DNA of 64,000 nt, from positions 62,001 through 126,000 of the forward strand of contig WGMS01000028.1 in NCBI GenBank assembly GCA_016124935.1, in the 5' to 3' direction. Made by a program: the position numbers and the translations under genes. The stretch comes from a bacterium (GTDB taxonomy: Bacteria; Cyanobacteriota; Vampirovibrionia; Obscuribacterales; Obscuribacteraceae). The notes beneath the pieces are model-generated. The model made no database searches, was not told where the DNA came from, and saw nothing but the letters and a program-made list of their open reading frames with translations. Positions 61,373-64,000 of the stretch are shown here, piece by piece (the first letter of the stretch is position 1; the number at the start of each line of letters is the position of its first letter).

Positions 61373-63061
61373 ATGGAGTCAGAGCACGAGATCAAAAACG
61401 AGAATCGGCACGAAGAAGCTCCTGAGAATGGCTTGAAAGGCTTGAAGCACTGGCGTCAGGATATGTTCGCCGGATTCATCATCGCTCTGGTATCGGTTCC
61501 GCTCTCTCTGGGTATCGCCCTCGCCTCCGGGGCGCCTCCGATATGTGGTATCACTTCTGAAATCATCGCCGGACTCATCTTTCCTCTACTAGGTGGTGCT
61601 TATGTGACGGTCAGTGGACCGGCTGCCGGACTGGCACCGGTCCTTTTCTCTTCTATCACCGCTCTTGGTCACGGCAATATGGAGGTCGGCTACCGTCTGG
61701 TACTGGGTGTAATTATGTTCGCCGGTCTTACCCAGCTTGTGCTCACCTACTTCAAAGCGGCGAAGTTCAGCTATCTTTTTCCTAAATCGGCCATTCATGG
61801 AATGCTCGCTGCCATAGGTCTATTGATAATCGCCAAGCAGATTCCAAATTTTATCGGGCACAAGTATCATGCTCACGAATTTTTCAGCATCATCTTCGAG
61901 ACACCTTCTCATATACTGCACCTAAATCCATATGTTCTGGCAACATCATCCATATGTCTTGCCTTGCTTTTCATACTTCCCAAAGTCAGAATTCCTCTGG
62001 TTAGACACGTACCTCCGCATCTCATCGTCGTTCTGGTCGGTATTGTTCTGGGCCAACTCTTCCATCTCTCGCCCTCTTGTCTGGTAGAGATTCCGGCCAA
62101 TCCATTGGATCACGGTCTGGTCTTTCCTGATTTCAGCGGTCTGTTCAGAGATATGACCCTGGTACCCACTATTGTTCTCAGTGTGCTCGCCCTCACCTTT
62201 GTCGATGGCTGCGAGTCGCTTGCCACCATCCATGCAGTCGATCAAATCGATCCTTATAAACGCAAATCAGACCCCCATCGCACTTTGTTTGCCATGGGCG
62301 TATCCAATATATGTTCCAGTCTAATCGGCGGTCTTACCATTATCCCGGGCATTATCAAAAGCACCACCTGTATTGTCGCCGGTGGAAGAACCGCCTGGGC
62401 TAATTTCTATAATGCTGTCTTTCTAATCACGTTTCTACTCTTGTTCAATAACCTCATCTCACTGATACCTATTGCGGCACTCTCGGCGGTGCTGGTTCAT
62501 ATCGGCTATAAGCTGGCAGGACCTCATAAGTGGCAGCAGATAGCAGCATTCGGCATGGAACAGATGGCAGTTTTTGCCACCACTGTGCTGGTTACAGTCT
62601 GCTCCGACCTGCTTCTCGGTATCGCCAGCGGTATCCTGGTCAAAGTCGGTATTCTGCTTTTCTATGCCCTCAAGTGCGATTGTAGAAGGAGCCATGATCC
62701 TGGCCAGTTATTCAGGAATTCGCTTGATTGCCTGGTCGCTCTCTTCAAGAGTCCGGTTGCTGCGGTGAGCGATGACGGAGAAGCCGGTGAGGTTATTTTC
62801 GACGGACCGATAACCTGTTTCAACAACCTCAATGTTCGTGCCACTATAGACCCGCTTCTCAAGAGCTGTAAGACCCTCAAACTGGTGCTCAGTCCCGAGG
62901 TAGGTATCGTCGATCACAGCAGCACCTCTTATTTGATGCTGCTGGAGAAAGACTCCGGGGTCAATGGCCTGGCGAAAGTCAGTGTAGAGGGTCTAGAGCA
63001 GCTTTGCTGCCGCACCAGTGATTCTCAATCGCTGCACTATCGGGTCAGCACAGCAATCTAG
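61373..63061 (+). CDS. SulP/SLC26-family anion transporter with degenerate STAS domain
   Basis: 562 residues from the ATG at 61373 (GGAG 9 nt upstream; an earlier ATG at 61358 is possible). The membrane part (about 30-450) opens with 'DMFAGFIIALVSVPLSLGIALASG' and 'GLIFPLLGGAYVTVSGPAAG', the SulP signature. The C-terminal 110 residues resemble a STAS domain ('VIFDGPITCFNNLN', 'GIVDHSSTSYLMLLE'), shortened and diverged. Substrate may be sulfate, bicarbonate or a dicarboxylate. Together with the permease downstream it suggests anion uptake under the same operator. Confidence 0.92.
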   Translation: MESEHEIKNENRHEEAPENGLKGLKHWRQDMFAGFIIALVSVPLSLGIALASGAPPICGITSEIIAGLIFPLLGGAYVTVSGPAAGLAPVLFSSITALGHGNMEVGYRLVLGVIMFAGLTQLVLTYFKAAKFSYLFPKSAIHGMLAAIGLLIIAKQIPNFIGHKYHAHEFFSIIFETPSHILHLNPYVLATSSICLALLFILPKVRIPLVRHVPPHLIVVLVGIVLGQLFHLSPSCLVEIPANPLDHGLVFPDFSGLFRDMTLVPTIVLSVLALTFVDGCESLATIHAVDQIDPYKRKSDPHRTLFAMGVSNICSSLIGGLTIIPGIIKSTTCIVAGGRTAWANFYNAVFLITFLLLFNNLISLIPIAALSAVLVHIGYKLAGPHKWQQIAAFGMEQMAVFATTVLVTVCSDLLLGIASGILVKVGILLFYALKCDCRRSHDPGQLFRNSLDCLVALFKSPVAAVSDDGEAGEVIFDGPITCFNNLNVRATIDPLLKSCKTLKLVLSPEVGIVDHSSTSYLMLLEKDSGVNGLAKVSVEGLEQLCCRTSDSQSLHYRVSTAI

Positions 63062-63093
63062 CTAATCCGCTGAAATACAGTGACAGTCGGGGT

Positions 63094-63137
63094 GATCACA
63101 ACCCGATCACAATTCGATCACATGTATCTGTTAATCT
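63094..63137 (+). promoter_or_regulatory. Triple GATCACA operator-promoter of the end-of-window permease
   Basis: Three identical GATCACA heptamers start at 63094, 63105 and 63116, exactly 11 bp apart. TAATCT (63132-63137) follows 9 bp after the last one. No -35 is evident. This is the clearest copy of the operator in the window. Confidence 0.65.
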
Positions 63138-63282
63138 TTCTTTAGCGGCGGATTGAAGTTAAACGCAGATCTTGAAATCATTCAGTCATCACTCCGAGGC
63201 CTGGCAGGACCAATTAGCACTCGGTGGAATGCCGTTGTCAAGTCAGTGTTTCGCTCCGGGGAAGTTTCGGTTATAGATAAAT

Positions 63283-64000
63283 ATGACTCATATCAACTGG
63301 TCTTTTATTTTTCCGAACGCCATCCTTCTTTTAGCCTATATTTCGATAGTCCTGGAGAGAATTCCGAAGGTTGCCACCGCTTTGCTCGGTGCCTCTATTC
63401 TGATTGTCAGTCACTGCATCACTCAACAACAGGCTATCTCCTCTATCGATTTCAACGTGATATTCCTGCTTGTGGGCATGATGATCATTGTCAATGTTCT
63501 AGGACACAGCGGCGGACTAAACGCCCTTGCCATCTTTGTCGCCCGTACTTTAAAAGGCGACAAGATCAAGCTGCTTTTGATTTTTTCGCTAATGACCGCG
63601 CTCTTGTCTGCGATCTTCGACAATGTCACCACAGTGCTTCTCTTAGGTAGCGTTACCTGTGTAATCGCCCAACACCTCAAGGTGAGCCCGGTTCCTTTTT
63701 TGATCTCCGAGACCATCTGCTCCAATATTGGTGGCACCGCCACCCTCATAGGCGACCCGCCCAATATCATGATCGGCTCAGCTGCCAAGCTCAGTTTCAA
63801 TGATTTCGTCATCAACCTGGCGCCGGTGGTTTTGATGATCCTGCCGGTCACCCTGCTTACACTATTTCTGATTTATAGAAAACAGCTCACCGGCAGTCAG
63901 GTCTCTGTCGAGGAGCTCTCGGACCTCTCCGCCCGGGAAGCAATCGCCGACATGCGGCTTTTGATAGTCTCGTTAATCACCACCCTTCTGGTGATAACCG
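63283..64000 (+). CDS. ArsB/NhaD-superfamily permease, N-terminal part
   Basis: The first 239 residues of a membrane transporter that runs off the end of the window. It starts at ATG 63283 (MTHINWSFIFPNAIL) and stays open in frame 1 to base 64000. Several membrane helices are visible ('FNVIFLLVGMMIIVNVLG', 'LLLIFSLMTALLSAIFDNVTTVLLLG'). 'SNIGGTATLIGDPPNIMIG' is the hallmark loop of the ion-transporter superfamily that includes ArsB, NhaD and the P protein. Substrate could be sodium/proton, arsenite or an organic anion. There is no strong ribosome-binding site, and the upstream triple heptamer promoter should control it. Confidence 0.88.
   Translation, partial: MTHINWSFIFPNAILLLAYISIVLERIPKVATALLGASILIVSHCITQQQAISSIDFNVIFLLVGMMIIVNVLGHSGGLNALAIFVARTLKGDKIKLLLIFSLMTALLSAIFDNVTTVLLLGSVTCVIAQHLKVSPVPFLISETICSNIGGTATLIGDPPNIMIGSAAKLSFNDFVINLAPVVLMILPVTLLTLFLIYRKQLTGSQVSVEELSDLSAREAIADMRLLIVSLITTLLVIT

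Noticed and set aside
63153-63650. 165-codon plus-strand frame at the window end
   Set aside because: It is out of frame with the ArsB/NhaD-type permease starting at 63283, which has clear family motifs and membrane helices.
1-64000. tRNA, rRNA, insertion sequences, prophage or toxin-antitoxin pairs
   Set aside because: I looked for tRNA T-loop patterns, transposases, integrases and small toxin-like pairs on both strands and found none I could support.

Overview
The window looks like a chromosomal segment of a Gram-negative-type bacterium of roughly 50% GC. It has an RND efflux pair (so an outer membrane is likely), many secreted proteins of unknown function, membrane-anchored Ser/Thr kinases with TPR or leucine-rich-like tails, and a TadE-like protein with a collagen-like tail. 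This mix fits non-photosynthetic Cyanobacteria relatives (Melainabacteria/Vampirovibrionia, e.g. Obscuribacterales). That placement is inference only: no rRNA, tRNA or phylogenetic marker gene is present. I see no insertion sequence, phage, integrase or CRISPR array.

Layout. 1-5.5 kb: end of an SLC13-type permease, a glutathione peroxidase with two plausible starts, a transglutaminase-like protein, a CNNM/CorC membrane protein and an HxlR regulator. 5.5-13.2 kb: phosphoribosyltransferase, a large hybrid histidine kinase, and a membrane-fusion/heavy-metal RND efflux pair. 13.2-25.8 kb is dominated by exported proteins: a penicillin V acylase-like gene broken by an in-frame amber codon, a collagen-like protein, a poly-Asp-tailed protein, an NTF2-like protein, a Gly-rich protein coupled to an M28 peptidase, a protein with two PARP-type zinc fingers, and an S41 protease.

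25.9-42.9 kb reads as a light-response and DNA-repair island: class I photolyase, two SDR-type genes, a LOV-domain blue-light histidine kinase convergent with an OmpR-type regulator, then the four-gene ligase-associated repair set (Lhr-like helicase, PdeM, MBL exonuclease, ATP-dependent ligase), isopentenyl-diphosphate isomerase and an iron-sulfur (6-4)-type photolyase. 43-50.4 kb: a strong promoter with a structured leader before a small basic protein, and three Ser/Thr kinases. 50.4-55.3 kb: NUDIX hydrolase, PafA-like phosphatase, an orphan winged-helix protein, a FlbD-like/VOC/flavoprotein operon and folE. 55.3-58.8 kb: three tandem paralogous AAA ATPases. 58.8-64 kb: CoA-disulfide-reductase/rhodanese fusion, universal stress protein, SulP transporter and the start of an ArsB/NhaD-type permease.

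The most interesting signal is regulatory. At least seven separated promoters carry two or three 7-bp direct repeats, consensus G(T/A)TCAC(A/G), spaced exactly 11 bp start to start. A -10-like hexamer lies 9-10 bp after the last repeat and no -35 is evident. This is the geometry of operators of PhoB/OmpR-family response regulators (the PHO box), so a regulon appears to be spread through the window. Its GATCACA version marks the universal stress protein, SulP and permease genes, and the stress-protein transcript may be leaderless.
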